A stretch of DNA of 64,000 nt, taken from NCBI GenBank assembly GCA_951804985.1, contig OX638135.1, forward strand, positions 67,220,507 through 67,284,506, in the 5' to 3' direction. This stretch comes from Dryomyza anilis. Taxonomy: Eukaryota > Arthropoda > Insecta > Diptera > Dryomyzidae. The translations under genes and the position numbers were made by a program. Below, piece by piece: positions 33,101-45,765 of this stretch (position 1 is its first letter; each line of letters begins with the position of its first letter). The notes under the pieces were generated by a model. It did no database searches, was not told the origin of the DNA, and saw nothing but the letters and a program-made list of their open reading frames with translations.

Positions 33101-36100
33101 TAGAGTTGTAGTTTACCGAAAAGGATTTTTATTATTTTTATTTTTAATCCACACAAGTTTCACATTTAAAATTACAGTTCCAAAAAGGTGAACCGACACT
33201 TTAATAGATCAAAATTTGTGGCAATTAAGCCCCACCCCGGGGCTTTTTAACTAGCAATTAGGTGGCAAATAATTATTTTCGTATTATATAGAATAAACAC
33301 TTTTATGGCAATTCTGTGGCTACCACTTAAGTATATTGTAATTGTTGTAGCAATTCATTTTTTGTATGCGAACTAGTTGCAGCAGCACTCTCATAACCAT
33401 TCTGTTTTCTTAGTGTATATATATGAAAAAAATATATGAAAAATGGGGAACTAAAATTTTAAAAAAAGAAGGAGGTATAAAAATGTATGCAACTGATTTA
33501 ACTTATATGTGTTTTGCATGTGTATTGAGTGTGTCTGTTGGTTTTGAATTGATTTTATATTTGGTTTGGAGAGGTGTAAAAAATTATATGAGCGACTTGT
33601 ATATGCCCCACTGTTGGACCAGATTTCTCCTCTTGTTCTTCTGTGTGCTGGGACGGATTTGCCTTGTTCATTTTCAATGGTTCGTTGTATGTGGTGCGTT
33701 GGGTCTGTTGACCTTCGATGGTTCTTGTAGAATTTGCAAACGGTGCTATCTCCAGTGGGTGTCGTCATGGTAATACTCTGGATTCTAAATCGTTCAGGAG
33801 AGTTTTGTCCCGTTGACTCGGTTGTCGATATGTTCGAGATGAGTGTTTTATTTTTTTTCCCTGCGATCTTGTCAAATAAATTTTTGAATCATCTTGTTGC
33901 TCATGTCGCGTTATGTAAGATATTTTAGATTTCCGAATTGTTGATATCAGAAAACCAAGTGGTTCGATATTGCATCGTTTTTTTTCTTTATGTATGATTG
34001 AAGACATAATAATGCGATGTCTCTTTTTCTTTTTTACTATATTTTTCAAGGTCCATTTTACATCTAGTATTTGGCAATTGTCGCAATTTTCTAGGTCCAT
34101 TTTGCATCTTGTTATTTGCATCTTGTATATGGCAATTGTAAACATTCAATCATTGCAAACTACTTGTATTTCATTTTAGAAAGTTTCCCTGCGCAGCGGT
34201 TTCAGGAACGCAAAAAACCATGAAAAGAGACAAGGAAGAATATAAGAAACAGCCAGAATGCGATCCTGACGATTTGATAACAAAGTAAAATGACAAATCA
34301 CCAAGGTGGCGTAAAAACATTTTTAAGAATTCGGCAACAGTACCGATGGAAGGGTATGCAGAAGCAAATAAACATCAACGCGGTATGCGAATACATATAG
34401 CTTTTGCCAGCAAATGCGATTGCTAATATGAATAATGTTTACGCTAATACAATTAATAATTTAGTCGGCGCAGTTTTAGCAATAATTTGATTGTGTTGAT
34501 GTACCTTTTTGGCTATATTTACGAATTTTTTTTCTGTGCACGGTACAATGACGCCTGCAGTATGTAACTGCCCACGAACATTTTCAATTCCATAGACCCG
34601 ATTTTGTAGCGATTCATAAACGCAATTTACTCTTCGCGATTAATATTTTTACTATCCGGACATTTTTGTCCACACAAAATATACGGGGCACAAAAAACGT
34701 TAACAGCAAACGGTATGACGCAGTAAAAAAAAAAACTTATGCCAACTTTGAAGTATGAAGTTCAGATGTGCCACTCTGTGGGCATTATCCCGATTTGTTT
34801 ACTTTAAAAAGTTACCTTTCTGATATATCTATACGATGCTTAATAGATAACTTTTGTAAGAACCTTTAAGTCATCTGAAAAACGATAGTCGCAAAGATAA
34901 CATTTCGTAGTTTGTTCTAGTTGGGATGTATATAATGAAGAACCAAATAGGAACATATGGCTAATTAACTTTAAAATGGTATAAATGTATATTATTATAC
35001 ACAAAATATTTATTATATCTACTACATATGTCCATGGGTTGTAAAAAAGCAGTCGGAATTGTATAATTAAAAAAATAACAAAAATCTCTTTTTTTTTAAA
35101 AATTTCACAAATTTCATTTTTTAGATATGCGTTAAAATTAGAGACGGTAGAATATAAGCTTTAACCCGATAACTTGAACCGTTTGTTAAATTAGAGTTGT
35201 AGTTTACCGAAAAGGATTTTTATTATTTTTATTTTTAATCCACACAAGTTTCACATTTAAAATTACAGTTCCAAAAAGGTGAACCGACACTTTAATAGAT
35301 CAAAATTTGTGGCAATTAAGCCCCACCCCGGGGCTTTTTAACTAGCAATTAGGTGGCAAATAATTATTTTCGTATTATATAGAATAAACACTTTTATGGC
35401 AATTCTGTGGCTACCACTTAAGTATATTGTAATTGTTGTAGCAATTCATTTTTTGTATGCGAACTAGTTGCAGCAGCACTCTCATAACCATTCTGTTTTC
35501 TTAGTGTATATATATGAAAAAAATATATGAAAAATGGGGAACTAAAATTTTAAAAAAAGAAGGAGGTATAAAAATGTATGCAACTGATTTAACTTATATG
35601 TGTTTTGCATGTGTATTGAGTGTGTCTGTTGGTTTTGAATTGATTTTATATTTGGTTTGGAGAGGTGTAAAAAATTATATGAGCGACTTGTATATGCCCC
35701 ACTGTTGGACCAGATTTCTCCTCTTGTTCTTCTGTGTGCTGGGACGGATTTGCCTTGTTCATTTTCAATGGTTCGTTGTATGTGGTGCGTTGGGTCTGTT
35801 GACCTTCGATGGTTCTTGTAGAATTTGCAAACGGTGCTATCTCCAGTGGGTGTCGTCATGGTAATACTCTGGATTCTAAATCGTTCAGGAGAGTTTTGTC
35901 CCGTTGACTCGGTTGTCGATATGTTCGAGATGAGTGTTTTATTTTTTTTCCCTGCGATCTTGTCAAATAAATTTTTGAATCATCTTGTTGCTCATGTCGC
36001 GTTATGTAAGATATTTTAGATTTCCGAATTGTTGATATCAGAAAACCAAGTGGTTCGATATTGCATCGTTTTTTTTCTTTATGTATGATTGAAGACATAA

Positions 36101-36461
36101 TAATGCGATGTCTCTTTTTCTTTTTTACTATATTTTTCAAGGTCCATTTTACATCTAGTATTTGGCAATTGTCGCAATTTTCTAGGTCCATTTTGCATCT
36201 TGTTATTTGCATCTTGTATATGGCAATTGTAAACATTCAATCATTGCAAACTACTTGTATTTCATTTTAGAAAGTTTCCCTGCGCAGCGGTTTCAGGAAC
36301 GCAAAAAACCATGAAAAGAGACAAGGAAGAATATAAGAAACAGCCAGAATGCGATCCTGACGATTTGATAACAAAGTAAAATGACAAATCACCAAGGTGG
36401 CGTAAAAACATTTTTAAGAATTCGGCAACAGTACCGATGGAAGGGTATGCAGAAGCAAATA
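30191..36461 (+). repeat. Three tandem copies of a 2.09-kb chimeric unit
   Basis: Units are 30191-32280 (2090), 32281-34370 (2090) and 34371-36461 (2091; one extra A in an A run near 34730). Each joins three pieces: family X DNA as at 30191-31328, a piece like 19720-20515 (end of G2 tail, candidate LTR, G4 integrase tip), and a piece like 17680-17836 (G2 integrase N-terminal). The third unit runs directly on into the second copy of the large block. By eye the units are identical apart from the extra A. Confidence 0.93.
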
Positions 36462-36465
36462 AAGG

Positions 36466-37009
36466 ATTATGTGAAAAATTGTTCAAAATGCCAGGTAAAC
36501 TAGAGTTCAAGGCTGAGGAAGATGCCAATGGTTCTAACTGTTACGCCAGTCAGACCCTTTGACAAAGTGTACATGGACCTGGTCGGTATTCTGCCTGAAA
36601 CCATTTCAGGGAATAAATACATCTTAACGTTTCAGGACGATTTTTCTAAATGTATGTACTGTGTGGTTATACCCTATGCGGAAGCCAACACCGTAGCAAA
36701 AGCATTCTTCAACGAAATAGTTACACGCCACAATATACCCAAAGTATTGGTAACAGACAATGGATCGAACTTCGTTTCCAAACTATTTTCGGATACATGT
36801 AAATTGTTAGGAATTAAAAAATTACATATAACACCCTACCATCCACAGGCTAATGGGTCATTGGAGCGAAGTCATCGACCACTAGCTCAATATTAACGTA
36901 GTTTTGCTAAAAAGGATGGGTCAAACTGGGACCAATGGATACATTCTGCAATGCATGTTCAGAATAACACCGTGCATACATCGACAGGTCAAACACCATT
37001 TCGTACGTT
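36466..37009 (+). pseudogene. G2 integrase (copy 2), split by G3
   Basis: The frame 36522-36896 holds the integrase core with YMDLVG, VTDNGSNF and SLERSHR (all three acidic residues) and the same TAA after PLAQY as in copy 1. The sequence is interrupted at 37009 by G3 and continues at 46515 (TLYGFDFDMPTNLMRK...). Differences from copy 1 are single bases, such as Y for C in KCMYC. Confidence 0.9.
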
Positions 37010-37330
37010 TGTTAAAGTCCCTATTTTATCACCTAAAAATAAGACATTTAATAAATAATAACACTTACACCATTTCAAGTTTTATCCTCTTTATAATTGT
37101 ATTTCCTTTTTCTTTGTTCCACTTCTTCGACTCACTTCTTAATCTCTTAAAAACTAAATAACTACAGCTTATATACTAATACTTAATCTAAGTTTCAATG
37201 CTACTTTTCCAGTGTCTTTTGCTGCTTCAGCCTAGAAACATAATTTTGGCCAATCACATTGTGTTTTGCTGCTTATGCCCAGAAGCATAATTTTAACCAA
37301 TCACAAGTTCCGTAAAGAACTCAAGTTCGA
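37010..37330 (-). repeat. G3 3' LTR, matching part
   Basis: 321 bp nearly identical to 45779-46099, differing by a couple of bases (such as TTTTATC against TTTGATC). Homology stops sharply at AAGTTCGA. In element orientation this is the 3' part of the LTR. The expected 5' part (U3) is not found next to it. Confidence 0.9.
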
Positions 37331-38420
37331 ACTCAAACATACTACCGATACTTAATACATACATAACCGCATACTTCTGCTCCGCAATCACGTTGTCTAT
37401 GTATTACAGATGTTGTTGTCAAGATATCGTGATCGGTCTCCGTTGGTATATTGGCGGGCTCTGCTGTAAACATAACTCTCGTCACTATTGGCATGGTTAA
37501 TCGATCTTCATATGTGGTAGCGATACTGGTTCTTCAAGTTCCAGATATGAGTTCTTGTACTTGTCTTCTTTCCTTCGGACTGCGGTTCGCACCATCTTAT
37601 TTGTTAGTGAAGCCGTCATCGATCTCACAGATCTAGGAGCCCCTGAGTAGAATACTTCTCGAGGTCCCGACTGCTCCTGACTCCGTCTAACTTGCTTCCG
37701 ACACTGCATTGCGATGTCGCTTTAGCTTCGATGTGTAAATTCAATATGTTCTTTAAGAACCACTCTGATTCGTACATTATCTTCAATTCCACTGTCAATT
37801 CGCTCAGCAACGCTTAGCCCAAAACGTCTTGGCCCAAAACGTCCGGGTGCAACATGCTATGCTCAGATTCATTCTAGCTAACTTTCTGGTTCTGTTTCTG
37901 AAGCTTTTTCAGATTTGTGTTCACAATCTTCTTTATTTCAACACTATGACAGCGAATTCAATTGATGCCATCTCCTTATGTGATTGTGTTTAATTCTGGT
38001 GAGTTCCTCTAGTGTAGCGTTCATTTCAACACGCAACCCCTCTATCTCTTTAATGGTTGCTTGCAACGTTCTGGACAACCTGTCGTAATTACTGGCCATC
38101 ACCGTTACTTGTTGCTCTATCATATGTTTTACGTAGTTTAACGCATATGTTTTCCGTATGTTTTACGCGTATCGTAGGTTTTCCGCAACCGTTCGTTTCT
38201 TGTACACGAACCCTGTACCCTTGACACGAAGTCATCTGTTAACTACAATTGTTCGCTTGAGTCAGTTACAACAAATTTCGTGATTACTGTTCACTCCGCC
38301 CTGTAGATCCCTATATCTGTGTTCCGATCGAACACGAGTGAATGCTGCTCCAACGCTGTCGGTCTGTGAATTGAATCTACCTGGACCCTCACAATGAGCA
38401 GGATTAGCCATATTATAGCC
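37331..38420 (-). other. Coding-like segment of unknown origin inside G3
   Basis: Richer in GC than its AT-rich neighbours. Minus-strand translation gives broken frames of protein-like composition: a start MANPAHCEGPGRFNSQ near 38412, a heptad-like stretch (YDRLSRTLQATIKEIEGLRV) near 38050-38120, and frames at 37810-37625 and 37709-37497 (SVRSMTASLTNKMVRTAVRR). It lies where env would lie, but I see no signal peptide, membrane anchor or furin site. It could be a captured gag-like or host fragment, or a divergent U3. Not recognised. Confidence 0.4.
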
Positions 38421-40315
38421 AACTTATTTTTCTAATAAAACTATATCTAATTACTGTCACAATATTTTTAGTATTCAATGAGATTTCGTTGCTATAATTA
38501 TTTTTACTTAAATCTAATCATTTTCGTGTATTCATCATTACAATCACTCACATATTTAAGTGTCTATAAAACATAATTATATTAATATAATAACATCGTT
38601 ATATCTCTATCAAAATTATCATTCATATATTACCTTATATAATATTGTACTTTAAAATTTTATAAAATAAAAAAAACACATTTTTCTTATAAATTAGCAT
38701 TCTCTTATATTACGAAGTTTGACATTATCTTATAGTTTGTGTTAATATTTTACAATATAAGTTGTGGTATGTACAAAATACATGTGTCATATAACATATT
38801 TATTTAAGTTTATATTTTTATATTTTAATATCTATTAACCTAATCAGCATAATAAATACGTATATTGGTTTTGTTGTTTCATAAACATTTTTCCAGAAGA
38901 GAAAAAAAAATATTAATTTATTCATAATTCTAACAGAATATATTTTATCAGAATAACATATTCTACTAGTAAAACATCTTCCACTTTTTTTTTGTTTTAA
39001 ACCTTGTGAAGTTTAGCTTATTTTTAAGCTGTTTATTTTAAAAAATGCTCATTCGACATATATGCAATTTTTATTTTTATTTATTTTTCATTCTATCGCA
39101 ATCTCTAACGAAACTTAAGTGATCATCTTAAGTTTTCGCTCGAGTTCACCTAAAACGATTCGTAATACACGTATGCAATTGATCAAGTTGCAGACTAGTA
39201 TTCGTCGTATTTAGTGAAATGCTTAAAAACAATTTGCTGCTGTTCTTTTCAAACTATTTAATTAATAGCTTAAGATTAGCATAAAGTCTTACGGATGTCG
39301 ACTCTTTTCGAAGAGTACATCGAATCCTTACATAAAATGTAATTGCCGTTCTCATTTGTTTCTATCCTTAATACAATTATATTATTTAATAATTTATATC
39401 TTTGAACTATATTTTTGTTTTATATATATTCATTTCCTCAACTTCAATTTCTACATTTTTCTTTTTTTTTTTCATTCAACATAAACTCATAATTTATTGC
39501 ACAGGCTAGTAAATTTCCGGAAGTAATACTTGGCTGCTTTAATAAAATATATATCAACATAACAATTGGATCATTTGCTAACTCTAAAAAGTCTTGTATG
39601 CATTTTGCAACTGTTGTAGGCATTTTCTCATAATTTTTATAATATTTCTCTAATCAATTAAGTCAATCATAATAATCTCTTTTGGAGCATATTCTAGCTC
39701 TAAAAACCTATTTTTCATTCGTTGTAAACGTATTTATATATTTTTTATAATATTATTTCTAGTCTTTAATTCAATCATATTTTTCCTATATATCATTTGG
39801 TACATTTTCTAGCTCTAAAAAAAACCTACTTGTCATTTATTTGCTCGTCAGCAATTAACATAAATTAATAATTTTTTATTTATTCAAAATTCAATTCATC
39901 ATAATCTACTTTTCATTATATTTTAATTTAAAATTAATAATTCAACCATTAATTTCATAATTCACTTTACAATTCAAAATTTCTATGCTAGTTATCTACG
40001 CTCAGCAGTACTTAGCTATTTGTTCAATATCTCAATTTCGTACAAATATATTTTATCGCATTTATTTCGTATAAAAAACTCGTGTTATCATTTATAATTC
40101 TTTCTTATTTATATTTATCCTAATATTTCTTGTTTTCATAACCTTTAAATTTGGTCCGCCACATGCTAGTAAATTAACCCTAAGTAATACATAGCGATCT
40201 GTGGGTACCGTTTTCTTCTGTTTTCCTATTTCCTATTCATTATCACACAATACTAAACTTTTCGCAATTTATTTATACATATATTTCCGCATTTTAATAA
40301 CTAATACATCAATTT
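38421..40315 (-). other. G3 AT-rich 3' non-coding region
   Basis: About 1.9 kb of very AT-rich sequence downstream of pol in element orientation. No gene. A similarly long AT-rich region follows integrase in G1 and G2, so this is a clade trait. Confidence 0.7.
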
Positions 40316-43300
40316 CTAATTATGGTATTTTTTCAACAAATTGTTGTGTATTTTCTTTCCCTTTCCTTTTATTAATATTGTCGTTGTCACGGGGGTAGTG
40401 ACGGACAAAACCTTATAGGGCCCTACCCATATTGGTGAAAATTTATTTTTCTTATTTTGATTCTTCATTACAACCATTTCCCCAATTTGAAACTCAATGG
40501 GATTTAATGATTTATCGTAGCTTGTTTTAGATTTTTCTTTTACCTTTTCTTGATTTTGTCTCACTATTTCATGCGCCCGCTGTATTTGATATTTTAATAT
40601 TTTGTTATAATCATCGGCATTATATAGCGGTGAAACTTTACGTTTCAAATTAGTTGGCATATCTGAATCATAACCATATAGTGTTCGGAAAGGTGTTTGC
40701 CCAGTTGACACATGCATCGTATTATTATGGACATGCATTGCCGAATTTAACCATTGATCCCAATTGGAACCATCCTCCTTAGCAAAACATCTCAAATATT
40801 CTGCTAATGGTCTGTGACTACGTTCCAATGATCCATTGGCCTGTGGGTGATAGGGTGTAATGTGCATTTTTTTAATACCCAATAATTTGCATGTATCAGA
40901 AAATAACTTTGACACGAAATTAGAGCCATTGTCAGTTACTAGAATTTTCGGAATATTGTGGCGTGTTATTATTTCATCATAAAATGCTTTAGCCACTGTG
41001 CTTGCTTCTGCGTCTGGTATTGCTACACAGCACATATATTTTGAAAAATCGTCTTGAAATGTTAAAATGTATTTATTGCCAGATACTGTCTCAGGTAAAA
41101 TTCCTACTAAGTCCATATAAACTTTATCAAATGGGCGCGTTGGTGTGTCTGTCAAGACCATTGGCATTTTTGTTAGCTTAAAACTTTTGTTAACTTGACA
41201 TTTAGGGCAATTTTTTACGTATTCTTTAATTTGTTTTTGCATACCCTTCCACCTATATTGCTTTCTTATTCGAAAATATGTTTTCAGTGTGCCCTGATGA
41301 CCCCCTAACGGCGAGTCGTGAAAGTCTCTAATTACTGTTTTAATTTCTTCAGGATCGGTTAATACTTGACTCGAGATTGTTTCACCATCCATATCCGTTA
41401 CTGTGTCGTCCAAGACTGGCTTACTGACGTCCGGTTGTGGATCTATTGCCTTTGGTGTATTTTTAGAACGGGTTTGAACTGCCGCAATTTCTGTTTCTAA
41501 TTGTGGAATCCTACTTAATGCGTCAGCATTTAAATTCTTTTTGCCAGGTTTATAAATTATTTCGAACTCATATTCTGATAATTTGTGCCTGAACCTGGCT
41601 AGCCTTGACGTTTGATCCTTTAAATTCGCTATGCTACGCAGTGGTTGATGATCCGTATAAACCGTGAATGGACGCCCCAACAAATACGCTCTATAATTTT
41701 TTGTGGCCCATACTATTGCCAAAAATTCTCGTTCAATTGTTGAGTACCTTGTTTCTGCGTCATTCAGAGCTCTACTTGCAAATGCGATTGGTCGATCAGA
41801 ACCTGGCTCGCCCTGTGACAGCACTGCTCCTATAGCTTCTCCACTTGCATCTGTTGTCAATACAAATTGTTTTGAAAAGTCTGGGTATGCTAGAACATTA
41901 GGTGAAATAATTGCTTCTTTAAGTTTTATAAATGAATCTTGGCACTTGTCTGTCCATACAAAACTGGCATCCTTCCGCAACAGTTTATTGATCGGTAATG
42001 TTAACCTTGCCATATTCTTAACGAATTTTCTGTAATAATTTACTAAACCTAAGAAGGCTTGTACCTGTTTCTTGGTCCTGGGTACCGGAATATTTTTTAC
42101 ACATTCTATTTTATCGGGATCTGGCATTGCGCCTGACTCCGTGCATTTGTGCCCTAAATATACTACTTCACGCCTTAAAAAATTGCATTTTTCCGTATTT
42201 AATTTCAAATTATTTTTCCTCAATTTTTCTAACACCTTACATAGTCTAATTTCGTGCTCCATTAGGTTTTTTTCCATACACAACTATATCGTCCAGATAT
42301 ACGAAACAATCAAGTCCCTGCAATCCTGTTAAAATGTGGTTCATTATTCTTTGAAACGTAGCAGGTGCCCCCGTTAATCCAAATGGCATCCTATTAAATT
42401 CAAAATGTCCCAAGCCCGTGCTGAACGCTGTTTTTTCTCTGTGGCGTTCATCCACTAGCACTTGGTGATAACCACTTGCAAGATCTAATGTTGAAAAATA
42501 CCTACTGTGACATTACTGTGAAATTTCATCAATACGAGGTATTGGAAATACTTGCTTAATCGTTGCGTCGTTCAATTTTCTGAAATCTATTACCAGTCTC
42601 CATTTTTTCTGTCCGTCCTTGCCACTCTTTTTAGGTACCAACAATAGTGGTGAATTCCAAGGCGACGTGCTTGGTGATATAATATCGTCGTCTAATAACT
42701 TCTGCACCTGTTTGTTGATTTCTTCTCTGTGAACATGTGGTAATTTATATTGTTTTCGGTTGATCGGAGGTTGGCCGTCTATTGTGGGGATTTCATGTTT
42801 TAAAATAGGTGTATACGATAGCTCATCCCCCTCTAACAGAAATACATCATGGTATGACGCACATATTTTTTCTATGGATGCCTTCTCTTCAACATTTGCA
42901 TTTGGATCCAATTTTAATGAATCAAATAGTTTGCATATTCTGTGTCGTATGTTTATGCTTTGTACGCTATTCATTGTGCCACTCACTGGTTCCATAAATT
43001 TATTATAATTTGAAAATTTGAGCTGTATGTTCTTATTCAATATTATATCTTTTTCTGTTGAGTTTAACACTGAAACATAAACACTACTTTTTCTCACATT
43101 TGATATGGTTTCTCCGATATAGACTCCTGGTGAAATTTCCTGTTTTTGAATTATTACTACGGGGATCTTGGTTCGTAGTGGTAATCTGGCGATACCTTTA
43201 GATCTTGCTGTTATTTTTATTTCTTCACTGTATAATATTTTGTTTATTTCATCTAGTGATCTGAGTGGTAGTGTTACAATTTTATTTTTGTTTCTGTCTA

Positions 43301-44099
43301 TAAAGGTTAATCCCTTTTCCACTGCATTGATGATTGCGTGGTTCCATAGATTATCTCGTCCAAGTATACCGTCTGCCGGAACTCCTTGATCCTGCATTAT
43401 TGTATGTAACGTCAGACTGAGCCTTCTATGTTCCATATGTTGAATTTCAATTGATCCTGCGGTGGTCACATGTCCCCCAAATGCTCCGCTCAGATCTTTT
43501 GTGTCTTTTAAATTTCTCTCTAGTTTACTATCTAATGCACTCCACTTTACCAAGCTAGAGTCTGCACCAGAATCTACTAGTAATATTAGTTTCCCATTTT
43601 TCGCTTCCTTACAAGGAATTTCTATAAAGACATCATTTAATTTTGATATCTGTCTGAATTCCCCATGTCTACTATAAATAATGCGATTTTTCTTTGATTT
43701 TGTATATAAACTTAATTTTATTTCCTTAATATTTTCAATATATTTACTCATATTTTTATTTATGCTATCCATTCCTGAAGTAATCAAATCATTTAATATC
43801 TTCTTATTTTCTTCTATACATATCCTATTTATTATGCAATCATACAAATTATTTTTTGCTGTTAAGGCTACTATGCCGAAAACATTCAACGTTAATACAA
43901 TTAGTGAAATAAAATTATCTACCATTTTCCTACCATTGATAGCGAACGTATCCACTGCCGCGCACGGCGTCTGATTCACAATTCCTATCTTCTTTGGCCT
44001 GATTTCGCAATTTGTCTTGGGTTCCCAGATTATTGGCCTATTCTGGGCCCCTAACAGTTTCCCTGGTTCCGGGTAGACTCTCAATCTCTCTCTTTGCAA
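40316..44099 (-). pseudogene. pol: G3 pol: PR, RT, RNase H, integrase; one stop, one frameshift
   Basis: Frame 44099-42513 carries a hydrophobic segment (residues 61-79), protease DSGA (176-179), GVPADGILGRDNLW and RT fingers (KWRLVIDFRKLND), ending at TAA 42511-42513. The same frame resumes with [14 protein letters not shown] and YLDDIVVYG down to about 42270, where one extra A in an A run shifts it. Frame 42283-40316 (655 codons) has RNase H (LTTDASGEAIGAVLSQ, YTDHQPL), the integrase HHCC finger (HDSPLGGHQGT, CPKCQ), DDE core (YMDLVG, VTDNGSNF, SLERSHR) and a GPY/F-like end (PIWVGPYKV). Pol overlaps gag by 62 bp in the +1 frame, so it would be made by frameshifting. All catalytic residues are present, but the breaks make it inactive as read. 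Confidence 0.93.
43863..43919 (-). other. Hydrophobic segment upstream of the G3 protease
   Basis: Residues 61-79 of the pol frame (FISLIVLTLNVFGIVAL core) form an uncharged stretch long enough to cross a membrane, followed by a Lys-rich helix-like region before the protease. G2 has an equivalent at 15423-15485. Confidence 0.6.
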
Positions 44100-45348
44100 A
44101 ACAGTTTTCTAACGTATGCCCAATTCTTGCACACCATTTACATTTATTTAAATCCCCATTATTATTATTAGTATGAATACTATTCCGATAATTACTATTT
44201 CTATTTCCATTATTATTGTTGTTATTGCTCTTGTAATTATTTTCTTTGTTATTATTATAATTACGATTATTATTCCGATAATTATTATTATTATTATTAT
44301 TATTGTTATTATAATTATTATTATTGTTATTGTTATTATAATTATTAGTTCTATTTTCATTATGATATTCCCAATTATTGTTGTTATTATATCTTCGAAC
44401 ATTATTATTCCTATGATTGGCTTGCGTATTATTCTCGTAGCCATCATTGTAATCGTAATTTATTGTTTGTTGTCTACTCGTACAGATTTGCTCCGGTTCC
44501 GGCTCCGGTTCATTATTTGCACATCTAAGGCTCGTTTCGTGGCCGTATTTGCCACATTCTTGACAGTAAGGCATGTTTTTCCGACTGATACATTCGTCCC
44601 TCGTATGTCCGTCATTCCCGCAAAATGAACATGTTGGAACAACTTTATCCCTTTCGTTTGCGAGCATTTCGTGCCCAAATGATCCACTATTGTTTCCTAC
44701 AACAATTTTTTCGCATGTTATTTGTGAGGCCCTGTTATAGTGCACCTCTGGGGCATTCTGTGTTGTTTCTATTACACGCCCACTTTGTATTATCTCAAAC
44801 GTTTCTACTGCTTCCTCTATCAGTGAATCTAGTGAGTTTGACTTATTATTTAGCATGTGTATTTTCAGTGTGCTGTCTTTAAGACCTACTTTAAAAGTCT
44901 TTTGTATGGATTTGTCCAGTTCCATTAACATTGCCTCGTCCCCTTTGCCGTTATATTTTTCTTTTATTAACTCCACCGCCTTTGTTTTCAGGACATTTAG
45001 GCGTCTTGCAAAAGGTCTAATTTCTTCCGTGGATGTTTGATAGGCATTATTTATATCATTTATCACTGAGTCTAATGTTATGGTTTTAAGATATGTCCGC
45101 TTTATTACAGTATATAATTCATCTAATCTGCTAAATTGAATTCCATTAACTAGTTCAAATGCGTCTCCATACATTCTTAACTTAACACATGATATAAATT
45201 CTTGTAACTCTGTTTCCTTCGTAGCCTTTACCGCTAAATCACATCCTTGTATGAATCTACATACTTCAGAGGGCAGATCATTGGAATCCGTGCCTGAGAA
45301 CATCGGAACCAAACGGTTCACGGTCTTTGCAATATGTTGGATACTCAT
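44038..45348 (-). CDS. gag: G3 Gag polyprotein (436 aa)
   Basis: Open from ATG 45348, the first ATG after the leader. Residues 1-190 are capsid-like, helical and charged (VCRFIQGCDLAV, LRMYGDAFELV, RRLNVLKTKAVELIKEKY). Three zinc knuckles follow: CSFCGNDGHTRDEC (about 238-251), CQECGKYGHETSLRC (about 264-278, one residue longer in the last gap) and CKWCARIGHTLENC (403-416). Between the second and third lies an Asn-rich low-complexity region (about 315-395) encoded by AAT/AAC repeats. G1 keeps a similar spread of knuckles without the Asn run. Role by family: assembles cytoplasmic particles and packages the RNA. Confidence 0.92.
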   Translation of the reverse strand: MSIQHIAKTVNRLVPMFSGTDSNDLPSEVCRFIQGCDLAVKATKETELQEFISCVKLRMYGDAFELVNGIQFSRLDELYTVIKRTYLKTITLDSVINDINNAYQTSTEEIRPFARRLNVLKTKAVELIKEKYNGKGDEAMLMELDKSIQKTFKVGLKDSTLKIHMLNNKSNSLDSLIEEAVETFEIIQSGRVIETTQNAPEVHYNRASQITCEKIVVGNNSGSFGHEMLANERDKVVPTCSFCGNDGHTRDECISRKNMPYCQECGKYGHETSLRCANNEPEPEPEQICTSRQQTINYDYNDGYENNTQANHRNNNVRRYNNNNNWEYHNENRTNNYNNNNNNNNYNNNNNNNNNNYRNNNRNYNNNKENNYKSNNNNNNGNRNSNYRNSIHTNNNNGDLNKCKWCARIGHTLENCFAKREIESLPGTRETVRGPE

Positions 45349-45765
45349 TTTAAAATCTAGTAAATTAACTTTCTCAATATTACTGGTATCACTAGTGAAT
45401 TTCTATTTAACTTCAGATTTTTCTCGACAGATATTCCTTATTTATTTAAAAATTTATTATTTGTTTACACCATGTTTTCATTATTTTCCTCAAAACTCAC
45501 TACAATACGATATATTTTATTTCGTCCAATTTATCCATTTAATTTTGTTGTTTCATGTTGTGTTATCTTTAATTTTCATTGTAGGGCTTCCATTAAAAAT
45601 ACCAGTTAAGATTTCATTTCCAACAAAATTATTTAAATTACCAAAATTAGATTTTATTTAAATTATTGACTATTTATTTTAAAAACATATTTAAAAAAAA
45701 ATCTATCTTCCATCTAGAGCGGTTGTTTTTGGTTCTAAAACCGGCTGCGCCAATGTTAAATCCTA
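45349..45765 (-). other. G3 untranslated leader
   Basis: AT-rich stretch between primer site and gag on the minus strand. A plus-strand frame of 136 codons crosses it, but its hydrophobic, Phe/Leu-rich composition is that of antisense AT-rich DNA. Confidence 0.6.

Noticed and set aside
30191..36461. CRISPR array or classical centromeric satellite
   Set aside because: Units are 2.09 kb and made of transposon pieces; there are no short repeats with spacers and no monomer ladder.
37497..37810. env gene of G3
   Set aside because: The position fits, but no signal peptide, cleavage site, cysteine pattern or membrane anchor is visible and the frames are short.
44148..44628. Long Ile-rich frames on both strands opposite and beside gag
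   Set aside because: They are shadows of the AAT/AAC repeat that encodes the Asn-rich part of G3 Gag; ATT/ATA codons give poly-Ile without any protein meaning.
45251..45661. 136-codon plus frame over the G3 gag start and leader
   Set aside because: Antisense; Phe/Leu/Ile-rich as expected from AT-rich DNA, no domain.
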